A DNA stretch of 47,718 nt from Acidobacteriota bacterium. Its GTDB lineage: Bacteria; Acidobacteriota; Vicinamibacteria; Vicinamibacterales; UBA8438. Of this stretch, positions 21,781 through 33,484 are shown in pieces. Position 1 is the stretch's first letter. Each line of letters begins with the position of its first letter. Made by a program: the position numbers and the translations under genes. The DNA lies in assembly GCA_011523845.1 (NCBI GenBank), contig WTFV01000055.1, positions 1-47,718 on the forward strand. The letters are read 5' to 3'. The notes under the pieces were generated by a model. The model was not told where the DNA came from. It did not search any database and saw only the letters and a list, made by a program, of their open reading frames with translations.

Positions 21781-22803
21781 GTGGTGAGCACCGGGCACGT
21801 TCTCAGCACGGTACGGGCGGACGAGGACGCCCAGTACGAGGCGGGACTCCGCCCGCGCGCCCTGGGCGACTACGTGGGCCAGGACCGCGTGCGCGAGAAC
21901 CTCGGCGTCGCCATCACGGCGACGCGCAGGCGCGACGAGGCGCTCGACCACGTGCTGCTCTACGGTCCGCCCGGACTCGGCAAGACGACGCTGGCCCACG
22001 TCATCGGCAACGAGCTTGGCGTGCCGGTGCGGGGCACGGCCGGCCCGGTGCTGGAGAAGCCCGGCGACCTCGCGGCGATCCTGACGAACCTGAAGGCGCG
22101 GGAAGTGCTGTTCATCGACGAGATCCACCGCATGAGCCCGGCCATCGAGGAGATCCTCTATCCCGCGATGGAGGACTACGAGCTCGACATCGTGATCGGG
22201 CAGGGGCCGAGCGCACGCTCGGTGAAGGTGCCGCTCCAGCGGTTCACGCTGATCGGCGCGACGACCCGCGCGGGGCTGCTGACCTCGCCGCTGCGGGCCC
22301 GGTTCGGCATCGTGCATCGGCTCGACTTCTATACGGAACGCGACCTGTTCGAGATCGTGGGCCGGTCGGCGCGCATTCTGGGGGTGCCCATCGACGACGC
22401 GGCGACGGTCGAGATCGCGCGCCGCTCGCGCGGGACGCCGCGCGTCGCCAACCGGTTGCTGCGGCGCGTGCGGGACTATGCCGAGGTGCGGGCCGACGGC
22501 GCCATCACCGTCGATGTCGCCCGCAAGGCGATGGCGCTTCTCGAGGTCGACGAGCGGGGCTTCGACGAGGCGGACCGACGCCTGCTGCGCGCGATCATCG
22601 ACAAGTTCGGCGGGGGCCCGGTGGGGCTCAACAGCCTTGCCGCCGCCATCAGCGAAGAGAAGGACGCGATAGAGGACATCTACGAGCCGTACCTGATTCA
22701 GGCGGGGTTCATCGACAGAACGCCGCGCGGGCGCATGGCGACGGCCCGCGCCTACGACTACTTCGGGCTCACGAGCCCGGAGCGAAACCCGCGGCTGCTG
22801 TAG
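21781..22803 (+). CDS. ruvB: Holliday-junction ATPase RuvB
   Basis: 340 residues from GTG 21781 (GTG 21784 is also possible). Walker A GPPGLGKT (62-69), Walker [10 protein letters not shown], sensor IGATTRAG and the C-terminal winged helix ([18 protein letters not shown]) are all intact. RuvB hexamers drive branch migration with RuvA. The stop is followed within 3 nt by a strong hairpin repeat that may end the transcript. Confidence 0.97.
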   Translation: MVSTGHVLSTVRADEDAQYEAGLRPRALGDYVGQDRVRENLGVAITATRRRDEALDHVLLYGPPGLGKTTLAHVIGNELGVPVRGTAGPVLEKPGDLAAILTNLKAREVLFIDEIHRMSPAIEEILYPAMEDYELDIVIGQGPSARSVKVPLQRFTLIGATTRAGLLTSPLRARFGIVHRLDFYTERDLFEIVGRSARILGVPIDDAATVEIARRSRGTPRVANRLLRRVRDYAEVRADGAITVDVARKAMALLEVDERGFDEADRRLLRAIIDKFGGGPVGLNSLAAAISEEKDAIEDIYEPYLIQAGFIDRTPRGRMATARAYDYFGLTSPERNPRLL

Positions 22804-22805
22804 GT

Positions 22806-22919
22806 AGGAGTCGGCGCCGTGGAACGGCGCGGACTCCTGTAGGGTTGGTTGGGCGGCAAGCGGAGCCGCAGGCGACGCTTTCCGGGCCACGAGTCGGCGC
22901 CGTGGAACGGCGCGGGCGG
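22806..22919. repeat. Dispersed hairpin repeat, family A, copy 1
   Basis: Begins with a nearly perfect hairpin (22806-22838): AGGAGTC pairs with GACTCCT, then one G:G mismatch, then GCGCCGT pairs with ACGGCGC around GGA. It continues with the family core GGGCGGCAAGCGGAGCCGC, AGGCGACG and CCGGGCC, then a second partial hairpin (GAGTCGGCGCCGTGGAACGG). It lies just after ruvB and could work as a terminator, although no T-run follows. Confidence 0.85.
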
Positions 22920-22960
22920 CCACCACCGGCAGCGACTGCCGGAGACAAGGACGAGAGCGA

Positions 22961-23992
22961 GTGGCGAACGGAACCGGGGGGCAATTCGATGGGGGCGGCG
23001 CGCGGCGGCGTGTCAAGGTCACGTCGTTGGGAACGTATGTGCCGCCGCGCGTGCTCACGAACGCCGACCTCGAGAAGCTGGTCGATACGAGCGACGCATG
23101 GATCCTCAAGCGGACGGGAATTCGCGAGCGACATGTCGTCGACGACGGGGTCGCCTCGTCCGATCTCGGCAAGGAGGCTGCGATCGCGGCCATGGAGGAG
23201 GCGGGCGTGAGCCCCGAGCAGATCGGGTTCATCGTGGTGGCCACGACGACGCCGGACATGTTCTTTCCGAGCACGGCCTGCCTCGTGCAGCACAAGATCG
23301 GCGCGTCGAACGCCTGGGGCTTCGATCTCGGCGCCGCCTGCTCCGGCTTCACCTTTGCGCTCACGACCGGCGCGCAGATGGTGGCCAGCGGCGCGCACGA
23401 CCACGCGCTGGTCATCGGCGCCGACGTGATGTCGTCGATCATCGACTTTCGGGACCGCGCGACGTGCGTGCTGTTCGGCGACGGCGCCGGCGCGGTAGTG
23501 GTGTCCCCGGCCGAAGACGGCGAGCCGGGGTTCATCGACTTCGCACACGAGATTGACGGCAGCGGTGGCCCCGCCCTCTGCATGCCGGCCGGGGGCAGCC
23601 TGCGGCCCGCCACGCACGAAACCGTCGACGCGCGTCTCCACTACGTGCACCAGGACGGCCCCGCCGTGTTCAAGTTCGCGGTCCGCAAGATGACGGAGAT
23701 CTGCCGGCGCGTGCTGGAAGCGAACGGGCTGTCGGCCGCCGACGTCGACCTCTTCGTCTCGCACCAGGCGAACCGGCGGATCATCATGAGCGCGGCGGAG
23801 CACCTCGGCGTGGAGCCCGAGAAGGTGGTGATCAACATAGAGCGGTACGGGAACACCACGGCCGCGACAATCCCGCTCGCGCTCGCCGACGCGCGGCGCG
23901 AGGGCCGGCTGGTGAGGGGGGCGCGGGTCCTGCTGGCTTCGGTCGGGGCCGGCTTCACCGTCGGCGCGGTGCTGCTGCGCTGGGCGAGTTGA
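22961..23992 (+). CDS. fabH: 3-oxoacyl-ACP synthase III (KAS III)
   Basis: 343 residues from GTG 22961; the first 17 residues are an extra Gly/Arg-rich leader before KVTSLGTYVPPRVLTN. The catalytic triad is C127 (DLGAACSGFTF), H268 (SHQANRRI) and N298 (RYGNTTAA). KAS III condenses acetyl-CoA or a branched acyl-CoA with malonyl-ACP to start fatty-acid synthesis. It is not beside other fab genes here, so a specialised role is possible, but all motifs are those of ordinary FabH. Confidence 0.93.
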   Translation: MANGTGGQFDGGGARRRVKVTSLGTYVPPRVLTNADLEKLVDTSDAWILKRTGIRERHVVDDGVASSDLGKEAAIAAMEEAGVSPEQIGFIVVATTTPDMFFPSTACLVQHKIGASNAWGFDLGAACSGFTFALTTGAQMVASGAHDHALVIGADVMSSIIDFRDRATCVLFGDGAGAVVVSPAEDGEPGFIDFAHEIDGSGGPALCMPAGGSLRPATHETVDARLHYVHQDGPAVFKFAVRKMTEICRRVLEANGLSAADVDLFVSHQANRRIIMSAAEHLGVEPEKVVINIERYGNTTAATIPLALADARREGRLVRGARVLLASVGAGFTVGAVLLRWAS

Positions 23993-24011
23993 AGGCGTTT
24001 CCGGTCCGTCC

Positions 24012-25055
24012 ATGCGCCTGTCGGACTTCGACTACGCATTGCCCGCCGAGCTGATCGCCCAGGAGGCGGCGCGGGTCAGGGACTCGGCGCGCCTGCTCCG
24101 TCTCGACCGCGCCACGGGGGTACGCTCGCACCATCGCGTCGCGGACCTCGACGCGCTGCTGGAACCGGGCGACGTGCTCGTGGTCAACGACACGCGCGTC
24201 GTGCCCGCGCGGCTGCTCGGCCGCCGCGAGCCGAGCGGCGGCGCGGTCGAGTGCCTCCTGCTGGAGCGGCTCGACGGCGAGCGCTGGGATGCGCTTGTCC
24301 ATCCGGGACAGAAGCTCAAGGTCGGGTCGCGCGCCGTGTTCGAGGGCGCCGGGCGGCGCCTGGAGATCGAGGTGCTCGCCCGCCACTACCACGGGCGGCG
24401 GACGATCCGGCTGTCGGCGGAGGACGGAAACGTCGACGCCGCGATGGACGCCATCGGGCACGTTCCCCTGCCTCCCTACATCAAGCGGGCGGATCGGCCG
24501 ATCGATCACGAGCGCTACCAGACCGTCTACGCGGCGGCGCGGGGTTCGGTGGCGGCCCCGACCGCCGGACTGCACTTCACGCCAGCGCTGCTCGACCGGC
24601 TGCAGGCACGCGGCGTCGAGCAGCACGCGATCACGCTGCACGTCGGCTACGGCACCTTCGAGCCGGTGCGGACCGAGGATGTCGAAGCGCATCGGGTGGC
24701 GCCCGAGCGGTACGTCGTGCCGGCATCGACGGCGACGGCGGTCAACCGCGCGCTGGACGAGGGCCGCCGGGTCATCGCGGTCGGCACCACCACTACCCGG
24801 ACGCTGGAGGCGGTCGCCCGCGCCCACGGCGGACGGCTCCAACCGTGCGCCGGCGAGACGGACCTCTACATCCACGGCGACTTCGACTTCCGCGTGGTCG
24901 GCGGCCTGCTGACGAACTTCCACCTGCCCCGGTCGTCGCTCCTGCTGCTCGTCTGTGCGCTGGCCGGCCGGGACGCGATCCTGGCTGCGTACCGCGAGGC
25001 GGTCGAGAAGCGCTACAGGTTCTACAGCTACGGCGACGCGATGCTGATCCTGTAG
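24012..25055 (+). CDS. queA: S-adenosylmethionine:tRNA ribosyltransferase-isomerase
   Basis: 347 residues. MRLSDFDYALPAELIAQEAA, VNDTRVVPARLLGRR, AAPTAGLHFTPALLDRL and YIHGDFDFRVVGGLLTNFHL are all QueA signatures; the protein is full length. QueA makes epoxyqueuosine at the wobble base of GUN-anticodon tRNAs. queC and a queuosine-precursor transporter gene also lie in this window (38018-39407), showing that the pathway is present. Confidence 0.97.
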   Translation: MRLSDFDYALPAELIAQEAARVRDSARLLRLDRATGVRSHHRVADLDALLEPGDVLVVNDTRVVPARLLGRREPSGGAVECLLLERLDGERWDALVHPGQKLKVGSRAVFEGAGRRLEIEVLARHYHGRRTIRLSAEDGNVDAAMDAIGHVPLPPYIKRADRPIDHERYQTVYAAARGSVAAPTAGLHFTPALLDRLQARGVEQHAITLHVGYGTFEPVRTEDVEAHRVAPERYVVPASTATAVNRALDEGRRVIAVGTTTTRTLEAVARAHGGRLQPCAGETDLYIHGDFDFRVVGGLLTNFHLPRSSLLLLVCALAGRDAILAAYREAVEKRYRFYSYGDAMLIL

Positions 25056-25150
25056 GCGCGGCGGTTTCCGGTACGCTCCGGCGTCCGCGCGCGCCGGAGA
25101 TCCGGGCGGACACGGCGCGCCCGCCCTGGCGTATAATGATGAGATCCAGT

Positions 25151-25227
25151 GCCGGTGTAGCTCAGCTGGTTAGAGCAAGCGGCTCATATCCGCTAGGTCC
25201 GGGGTTCAAGTCCCTGCACCGGCACCA
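25151..25227 (+). tRNA. tRNA with anticodon CAU (elongator Met or Ile2)
   Basis: 77 nt including an encoded CCA. Acceptor GCCGGTG pairs perfectly with CACCGGC; D-arm GCTC/GAGC; anticodon stem AGCGG/CCGCT around loop CTCATAT; T-arm CGGGG/CCCTG with TTCAAGT. The anticodon is CAU. A CAU tRNA may be elongator Met or, after lysidine modification by TilS, Ile2. The loop ends in U38 rather than the common A. The initiator is unlikely because position 1 pairs with 72. tilS lies 2 kb downstream. Confidence 0.95.
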
Positions 25228-25307
25228 CCTCTTTCCCTCGCCCCGGTCCGGCCCCGCGGGCGGTTTCGGGCCAAGTGGACAGCCGTTCGACGCGAGGAAC
25301 CGAAGCC

Positions 25308-26603
25308 ATGGCGAAAATCGAGGGGATTCGGATTGCCAACTACCGGGTGCTGAAGGATCTCACCCTCGGCAAGCTGTGGAACACGCAGCGCATCCAGCCC
25401 TTGACGCCGATGTCCGTAGTGATCGGGAAGAACGGGGTGGGCAAGAGCTCGTTGTTCGACGCCTTCGGTTTTCTTGCCGACTGCCTGAAGCTGGGCGTCG
25501 AGGAGGCGTGCGACGCTCGAGGACGGGGAGGATTCGAGCGCATCCGTTCCCAGGGGAGCGACGGCCCGATTGGATTCGAGGTCTACTATAGGGAGGAACC
25601 GCAAGCCCGGCCCATCACGTACGAACTGGCGATTGACAGGGACGACACGGGGCGGCCTTACGTCTCCGGCGAACGCCTTCGCCAGCGCGGCAAGGGTCAG
25701 AAGCACGGACGGCCATTCTCTTTCCTCGTGATGAACGATGGACGAGGGCTGGCCTGGAAAGGAGAAGCCCAGGGACAGCAGATCGATGAAGCCAAGGGGA
25801 TGACGATCGATCTGGAATCGCTCATTGCTCAGATCGCGAAGAGGGTGGCCGGAGAGCAGAGTGCGGAATCCGAGATCGTGGAGCTGCAGGACAGGCGCAA
25901 GCTCGGCATCGCGACCCTCGGGGCCCTGAAGCAGCACCCCAGAATATCGTCTTTTCGCCAGTTCGTCGAAGGGTGGTACCTGAGCTACTTCACTCCGGAT
26001 GCGGCGCGAGGTCTGCCTTTGGCGGGGCCGCAGAAGCATCTGAACATTCACGGTGACAACCTCGGTAACGTCGTGCAGTTCATGGAGCGTGAGCACCGCG
26101 AGAGATTCAGGCGCATCCTGAATCGTATTGCCGGCAGGATCCCGGGCATCGACCGGATCGACACGGAGCAGAGTCCGGATGGAAGACTGCTGCTCCGTTT
26201 CAACGACAAGGGATTCGATGATCCCTTCTACGCGCAACAGATGTCCGACGGGACGCTGAAGGTCTTCGCCTACCTGATCATGCTGGGGGATCCGGAGCCG
26301 CCGCCGTTTATCTGCATCGAGGAGCCGGAGAACGGCCTGTACCACAAGTTGCTGGAGATTCTGGCCGAGGAGCTTCGCGAGCATGCCACGGGGAAGAAGA
26401 GCGCGCCGCAGATTTTCGTCACGACGCACCAGCCGTACTTCGTCGACGCGTTGCAGCCGGACGAGACGTGGATTCTGGAGAAGCAGCCGGACGGCTTCGC
26501 CAGGATCTTCCGGGCCAGCGACGACGAGGTAGTCAGCTCGATGGTAGCAGAGGGGCTGCCGCTCGGCGGCCTGTGGTACAGCGACTATCTGGATCGGAAG
26601 TAG
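25308..26603 (+). CDS. AAA_21-type ATPase, first gene of an AAA/DUF4276 pair
   Basis: 431 residues from ATG 25308, with GAGGAA 8 nt upstream (GTG 25275 is possible but less likely). An SMC/OLD-like ATPase: IEGIRIANYRVLKDL, Walker A GKNGVGKSS (40-48), signature AQQMSDGTLKVFAYLIML, Walker B FICIEEPENGLY and switch His VTTHQPYFVDAL. DUF4276 genes follow such ATPases in many genomes, and the pair is widely regarded as a candidate antiphage module. It sits between a tRNA and tilS, where no gene of this kind is expected, so it is probably acquired. No frameshift seen. Confidence 0.85.
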   Translation: MAKIEGIRIANYRVLKDLTLGKLWNTQRIQPLTPMSVVIGKNGVGKSSLFDAFGFLADCLKLGVEEACDARGRGGFERIRSQGSDGPIGFEVYYREEPQARPITYELAIDRDDTGRPYVSGERLRQRGKGQKHGRPFSFLVMNDGRGLAWKGEAQGQQIDEAKGMTIDLESLIAQIAKRVAGEQSAESEIVELQDRRKLGIATLGALKQHPRISSFRQFVEGWYLSYFTPDAARGLPLAGPQKHLNIHGDNLGNVVQFMEREHRERFRRILNRIAGRIPGIDRIDTEQSPDGRLLLRFNDKGFDDPFYAQQMSDGTLKVFAYLIMLGDPEPPPFICIEEPENGLYHKLLEILAEELREHATGKKSAPQIFVTTHQPYFVDALQPDETWILEKQPDGFARIFRASDDEVVSSMVAEGLPLGGLWYSDYLDRK

Positions 26604-26608
26604 CCCGA

Positions 26609-27262
26609 ATGCACTTTGAGGTATTGGTGGAGGACCAGTCCGGCAGCATCGCGCTGGACGTTGTGCTGGAGAAGATTCTCGGTGCGAATGGCGCGGATCA
26701 TTCCTGGAGAGTGCACCGCTACAAGGGAATCGGGCGGATACCCAGGAATCTTCATGCAGTAGCGGATCCGAGAAAACGACTCCTGCTCGATCAGTTGCCG
26801 CGACTCCTGCGTGGATACGGGCGAAGTCTTCAGCCGCGGCTTGGTTGCGTCGTTGTCGTGGTCGACTTGGACGACCGGGATTGTCGGACATTCAAGCAGG
26901 AGCTGCTCGCGGTGCTGCACGGGTGCAATCCGCGTCCGAGGGCGCTGTTCAGGATGGCAATCGAGGAAGGTGAGGCGTGGCTGCTGGGCGATCGTCGCGC
27001 GGTGAAGGCTGCCTATCCCAACGCGAAGGACATCGTTCTCCATGGCTACCGGCAGGACAGCATCTGCGGTACATGGGAGGTTCTCGCGGACGCCGTTCAT
27101 CCCGGCGGATCTGCGCATCTTCAGCGTGCCGGGTACCGGACCGCGGGCAGGGCGAAGTGCGAGTGGGCCGGCCAAATCGCGCCGCACATGAACGTGAACG
27201 GGAACCGGTCGCCGAGTTTCCGCGTGTTTCGGGACGGAGTAAGGGATCTCGCCGGCATCTGA
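26609..27262 (+). CDS. DUF4276 (TOPRIM-like) partner of the AAA ATPase
   Basis: 217 residues, 5 nt after the ATPase stop. MHFEVLVEDQSGSIALDVVL carries the N-terminal acid of the TOPRIM-like fold; CVVVVVDLDDRDC holds the D-x-D-type acids; RMAIEEGEAWLLGDR and the C-terminal FRVFRDGVRDL complete the family pattern. Predicted metal-dependent nuclease or nucleotide-transfer effector controlled by the AAA protein. Activity has not been shown by anything in the sequence beyond these residues. Confidence 0.75.
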   Translation: MHFEVLVEDQSGSIALDVVLEKILGANGADHSWRVHRYKGIGRIPRNLHAVADPRKRLLLDQLPRLLRGYGRSLQPRLGCVVVVVDLDDRDCRTFKQELLAVLHGCNPRPRALFRMAIEEGEAWLLGDRRAVKAAYPNAKDIVLHGYRQDSICGTWEVLADAVHPGGSAHLQRAGYRTAGRAKCEWAGQIAPHMNVNGNRSPSFRVFRDGVRDLAGI

Positions 27263-27283
27263 GCCCGGTCCGAGCAAAGATCC

Positions 27284-28731
27284 GTGTCTTCCTTGGCGCA
27301 GCGCGTCCGGCAACCCATCGAGCGCGAAGCGCTCATCCCGTCGGGGTCGCGCGTGCTGGTCGCCTGTTCCGGCGGCGGCGACTCGGTGGCGCTCGCCGCC
27401 CTCCTGTGCGAGATGGCCTCCGATGCGAACTGGTCGGTTGCCGGACTGCTGCACGTCAACCATCGTCTGCGGGGGGCGGCCTCCGACGAGGACGAGCAGT
27501 TCTGTCGCGATCTCGCCGAGGATCTCGGGGTTTCCATCACCGTCGAGCGCGTCGACGTGGCCGCCCGCGCCCGTTCAGAGCGGGTTTCCATCGAGGCGGC
27601 GGGGCATAGGGTCCGCTACGAGCGGTTCGAGCGGGCGGTGCGGAAAGGGCGGGGGGATCTCGTGGCTACCGGACACACCCGCGACGACCAGGCCGAGACG
27701 GTGCTGTTGCGGCTGATCCGCGGCGCCGGGCCGGCCGGACTGGGCGGCATCCGGCCTCGAACCGGGCCGGTCGTCCGGCCGCTGCTCGACGTCCGGCGGC
27801 GCGAACTGCGGGAGTACCTGGAGCGGCGCGGCCTGCCGCATCGCGAAGACCCGAGCAACCGCGACGAGCGCATTCTGCGCAACCGCGTGCGGCACAGGCT
27901 GATCCCCTTCCTCGCCGAGCACTTTTCGCCGGCCATCACGGACGTCCTCGCGCGCGGCGCGGCGATCGCCCGCGAGGACGCCGACTGGCTCGACGCGGCG
28001 GCGAACGCGGCCGCGGCGCAGATCGTCCAATACGAAAAGGGGCTGGATGCGGGGGGAGGCCGCACGGAGGAGCGGTACGAGGCCGACGCGGCGCGTCTGG
28101 CCGCCGAGCCGCCGGCGGTTGCACGACGGGTCATCCGGCAGCTTCTCGAGCGGGCCGGGGGACGGCGGGTAGGCTTCGCTCACGTCGAGCGGCTGCGACG
28201 TCTTGCGACGGCCGCTGGAACTGCGCCCGCGGCGGCGGAGTTCCCCGGCTGCCGGGTCGAGCGGCACGGCGCGACGTTGCGGCTCACTCGCCGGCGCGGC
28301 CGGGGGCGCGCATCGGGCGCTTCCTCCCGTGCGGGATTCGAGTACCCGCTCGCGGTGCCGGGCGAGGTGGAGATTCGCGAAGTCGGCGTGCGGATCACCG
28401 CGGCGCGCGGCCGACGGCCGGCCCGGCTCGCAGCCCGAGGCGATGTCGCGGTGCTGCCGGCAGCGCGGATCGCCTCGCCGCTGATCGTACGGAACTGGCG
28501 TCCCGGCGACGTGTTCCGGCCGCTCGGGCTGGGCGGGCGCAGGAAGAAGCTGCAGGACTTCTTCGTGGATCGCAAGGTTCCCCGCGACCGCCGCGGAACG
28601 GTCCCGCTGGTGGTCGACGCCCGACTCGGGATCGTCTGGGTCGCGGGGCATGCGGTGGCGGAGGGAGCGAGGATGATCGACTCGGACACAGGCGTGGTAA
28701 CCTTGAAGATCGTGAGGACGGGAGGTTTCGC

Positions 28732-28735
<4 letters not shown>
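27284..28735 (+). CDS. tilS: tRNA(Ile)-lysidine synthetase
   Basis: 483 residues from GTG 27284. The PP-loop is [46 protein letters not shown] and [11 protein letters not shown] are TilS signatures, and the C-terminal domain reads [20 protein letters not shown]. TilS converts C34 of tRNA-Ile(CAU) to lysidine and is essential. The stop overlaps the TTG start of ftsH (TTGA), a conserved neighbourhood in bacteria. Confidence 0.95.
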
Positions 28736-30657
<1,922 letters not shown>

Positions 30658-30736
30658 CGGGTTCACCCGTCCGGATTTCGCGCCCCGCGCCACGCTGCGG
30701 CAGGCCTGTCGGTCGCCGTTCGTTCCGCCACGGAGC

Positions 30737-31657
30737 ATGACGCCACGCACCCCGTACACGCTTGCACTGCCGGGAGGGCGCACCCTGGCGCTGGGGGTGC
30801 GCACTCTTGTGATGGGGATCGTCAACGTCACGCCGGACTCGTTTGCGGACGGCGGTGAATTCCTGGACCCGGGGCGGGCCGCCGACCGCGCCCTCGCGCT
30901 CGAGGCGGCCGGGGCGGACCTGCTCGATATCGGCGGCGAATCCACCCGTCCCGGTGCGGAGCCGGTGCCGGTGCGCGAAGAGATGAGGCGGGTCCTGCCG
31001 GTGCTGGACCGGCTCGATGGACGTGCCGGCGTACCGGTCTCCGTCGATACGTACAAGGAGGAGGTCGCGCAGGCTGCGCTGGATCACGGCGCCGCGATGA
31101 TCAACGACATCTCCGGACTGGCCGCCGGGCCCGCGCTGGCGACGGTTGCCGCCGGCGCCGGTGCGCCGCTGCTGTTGATGCACAATCGCGGCGGCTCTCG
31201 CGACATGTACCAGCAGGCCGCCTACCGTGATGCCGGCGCGGAGGTGGTCGCCGAGTTGGGCGCCGTCGTCGACCGGGCGCTCGCGGCGGGCGTGCCGCGG
31301 GAGCAGATCGTGATCGATCCGGGCCTCGGGTTCGCCAAGCGGGCGGATGCAACGCTGGCGGTGCTGGCGGACCTGCCCTCCCTGCGGAGCCTGGACCGCC
31401 CGATACTGGTCGGGCCGTCCCGCAAGTCGTTTCTGAGCGCCGCGCTCGGCCCCCGTCACCCGGGCGATCGGGAATGGGGGACGGCGGCCGCCGTCGCCGC
31501 CGCGGTGTGGCTGGGCGCGCACATCGTCCGTGTGCACCGGGTCGACGCCCAGGTCGACGTCGTTCGCGTGGCGGACGCCCTGCGGGCGGCCGCGAGCGGG
31601 GCGGGACGGGAGGAGGCGGAGTCCGCGGCGGCGAGCGCGATCGGGGCGCGGAGCTGA
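30737..31657 (+). CDS. folP: Dihydropteroate synthase
   Basis: 306 residues. The pterin/pABA site motifs are MGIVNVTPDSFADGGEF, DIGGESTRPGAEPV, VSVDTYKEEVAQAAL, INDISGL, IDPGLGFAKRADATL, VGPSRKSFL and the terminal HIVRVHRVD. All are intact, so it should make dihydropteroate for folate. It follows ftsH, as in many bacteria, and is followed at once by cdaA. Confidence 0.95.
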   Translation: MTPRTPYTLALPGGRTLALGVRTLVMGIVNVTPDSFADGGEFLDPGRAADRALALEAAGADLLDIGGESTRPGAEPVPVREEMRRVLPVLDRLDGRAGVPVSVDTYKEEVAQAALDHGAAMINDISGLAAGPALATVAAGAGAPLLLMHNRGGSRDMYQQAAYRDAGAEVVAELGAVVDRALAAGVPREQIVIDPGLGFAKRADATLAVLADLPSLRSLDRPILVGPSRKSFLSAALGPRHPGDREWGTAAAVAAAVWLGAHIVRVHRVDAQVDVVRVADALRAAASGAGREEAESAAASAIGARS

Positions 31658-31658
31658 C

Positions 31659-32462
31659 ATGGTGTTCGATGCCATAGGCGGGATGCTCGGCAGTCGCGTC
31701 GGCTGGCGCGACGTGCTGGACATCGCCGTCGTCACGTTTCTGTTCTACGAGCTGCTGAAGCTGATCCGTCACACCCGCGCGGCGCAGGTAGTCTTCGGAG
31801 GTGTGCTTCTCGTCGGTCTCTACTACGCCTCCGAGCTCGCCACGCTCCGGACGGTGCGCTGGATCATCGGCGACATGTTCGGCTACATCGTCTTCGCGGC
31901 CATCGTGCTGTTTCAGGCCGACATCCGACGCGGCCTGTCGAGGCTGGGCCGTGCACCCGCATTCCGCTACCTGACGCGCCGCGCGACGACGGACGAGGCG
32001 ATAGAGGAGGTCGTCACGGCGACAGGACTGCTGGCCAGCCGCAGGATCGGGGCGCTCATCGCCATCGAACGGGCGATCGGCCTCCGGAACTACGTCGACA
32101 GCGGCATTCCGCTGGACTCGCGGGTCACCTACGATCTGCTGGTGAGCATCTTCCAGACGGAGTCGCCGCTGCATGACGGGGCGGTGATCATTCAGGACGA
32201 GCGCATCGCCGCCGCCGCCTGCTTCCTGCCCCTCACGGTCAGCCCGCAGAGCACGGATCTCGGCACGCGCCACCGCGCCGCCATCGGACTGACGGAGGAA
32301 TCGGACGCGGTCGCCCTCGTCGTGTCCGAGGAGACCGGCGCCGTGTCCCTGGCGGTCGACGGCCGGATCGAACGCGATCTCGACACGGATTGTCTCGCGG
32401 CCCGGCTCGAGGCGCTGGTGCAGCCGGCCCGCCGCAACCGTCCAGCCGGGGGCGACTTGTGA
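31659..32462 (+). CDS. cdaA: Membrane diadenylate cyclase CdaA
   Basis: 267 residues. Three N-terminal membrane segments lead to the DAC domain with the catalytic LHDGAVIIQDERI (DGA) and GTRHRAAIGLTEESDA (RHR) motifs. It makes cyclic di-AMP from ATP. It begins 1 nt after the folP stop and overlaps cdaR as TGATG. With cdaR and glmM it forms the conserved cell-wall/c-di-AMP cluster. Confidence 0.96.
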   Translation: MVFDAIGGMLGSRVGWRDVLDIAVVTFLFYELLKLIRHTRAAQVVFGGVLLVGLYYASELATLRTVRWIIGDMFGYIVFAAIVLFQADIRRGLSRLGRAPAFRYLTRRATTDEAIEEVVTATGLLASRRIGALIAIERAIGLRNYVDSGIPLDSRVTYDLLVSIFQTESPLHDGAVIIQDERIAAAACFLPLTVSPQSTDLGTRHRAAIGLTEESDAVALVVSEETGAVSLAVDGRIERDLDTDCLAARLEALVQPARRNRPAGGDL

Positions 32463-33391
32463 TGCTGCGCCAACTGATCATGCGCGACATCGGTCTCAAG
32501 CTGCTGGCCCTGGCCCTGGCCGTGGCTCTCTGGATCCAGGTGGCGGGCCAGCCGGTGGTCGAACGCGGGATCGACGTGCCGCTGGGCTTCGAGAACGTGC
32601 CGGAGCGGCTGTTCGTGGGAGGGGATCCGCCCGACGACGTTCGGGTTCGCGTGCGGGGCCCAGCGAATATCGTCAGCGGCTTGCAGCCCGGCGACCTCGT
32701 CGCGGCGATCGATCTGGCCGCGGAGCGCCCGGGTCGGGGCCGCCTGTTCGACATGTTCGCGGGACGCGTGCGCGTCCCGTTCGGCGTCGAGGTCACGCAG
32801 GTCTTCCCGGCGACGATCGCGGTGTCGCTGGAGCGCGCCGGTACGCCGCGGCCGGTGAGGGTGGTGCCGGACATCGAGGGGCTGCCCGCGGAGGGGTTTG
32901 CGGTCGGACGCATCACCGCGATGCCGGCGAGCGTGGAGGTGGTGGGCCCGGAGAGCCGGCTCGCGGCTGTCGAAGAGGCTTTGACCGAGCCGGTTTCGAT
33001 AGCGGGGGCGACCAGCCGCGTGCTGGCGACGGTGACCGTCGGCGTGGCGGACCCCATGGTCAGACTCCGAACCCCCGGATCAGCGCAGGTGACGGTCGAG
33101 ATCGTGCGCGCGCCGGCGGAGAGGATCCTGCGCGCCGTGGTGGTGCAGGCGGGCGACGGCGGGCACGTCGAGTCGGTCGAGCCGCATTCGATCGACGTCG
33201 GCCTGCGCGGCCCGCGCGACCGCATGGAGGCGCTCGAGGACACGGCGGTTGCGGCGTTCGTCGACCTTGCCGGGCTCCAGCCCGGTCGCTACAATCTGCC
33301 CGTCACCGTCGTGGCCGGGCCCGGCATCGGCGTCACGCACATCGACCCGTCGCGGGTGACCGTCACCGTGCGCCAGGAGTCTGCGCGGTAG
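32462..33391 (+). CDS. cdaR: CdaR/YbbR-domain regulator of CdaA
   Basis: 309 residues from ATG 32462 (GTG 32459 possible). One N-terminal membrane anchor (LKLLALALAVALWIQVAGQP) and repeated YbbR domains outside, each with strand patterns such as PVRVVPDIEGLPAEGFAVGR and VEVVGPESRL. CdaR modulates CdaA. The last residues and stop codon (QESAR*) are encoded by the beginning of a dispersed repeat, so the original C-terminus has probably been replaced. Confidence 0.9.
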   Translation: MLRQLIMRDIGLKLLALALAVALWIQVAGQPVVERGIDVPLGFENVPERLFVGGDPPDDVRVRVRGPANIVSGLQPGDLVAAIDLAAERPGRGRLFDMFAGRVRVPFGVEVTQVFPATIAVSLERAGTPRPVRVVPDIEGLPAEGFAVGRITAMPASVEVVGPESRLAAVEEALTEPVSIAGATSRVLATVTVGVADPMVRLRTPGSAQVTVEIVRAPAERILRAVVVQAGDGGHVESVEPHSIDVGLRGPRDRMEALEDTAVAAFVDLAGLQPGRYNLPVTVVAGPGIGVTHIDPSRVTVTVRQESAR

Positions 33392-33475
33392 AACGGCGCG
33401 CACTCCCGATCAGGCCCGGTCGGGCGGCAAGTGGAGCCGCAGGCGACGATTTCCGGGCCGGGAGTCTGCCGTCTC
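33375..33475. repeat. Dispersed hairpin repeat, family A, copy 2
   Basis: Starts AGGAGTCTGCGCGGTAGAAC inside the 3' end of cdaR, where its TAG is the stop codon; continues GGCGCG, then the core GGGCGGCAAGTGGAGCCGC, AGGCGACG, TTTCCGGGCC. Ends just before the glmM start. Confidence 0.85.
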
Positions 33476-33484
33476 CCGGATTTC

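Noticed and set aside
25151..27262. Genomic island with att sites at the tRNA
   Set aside because: No integrase gene and no repeat of the tRNA 3' end could be found downstream within the window.
30658..30736. Terminator after ftsH
   Set aside because: Only a 5-bp stem (CGGGT/ACCCG) with a 2-nt loop and no T-run; folP probably continues the transcript.
33431..33484. Extended N-terminus for glmM
   Set aside because: The extra residues are encoded by the dispersed repeat; the family start is ATG 33485.
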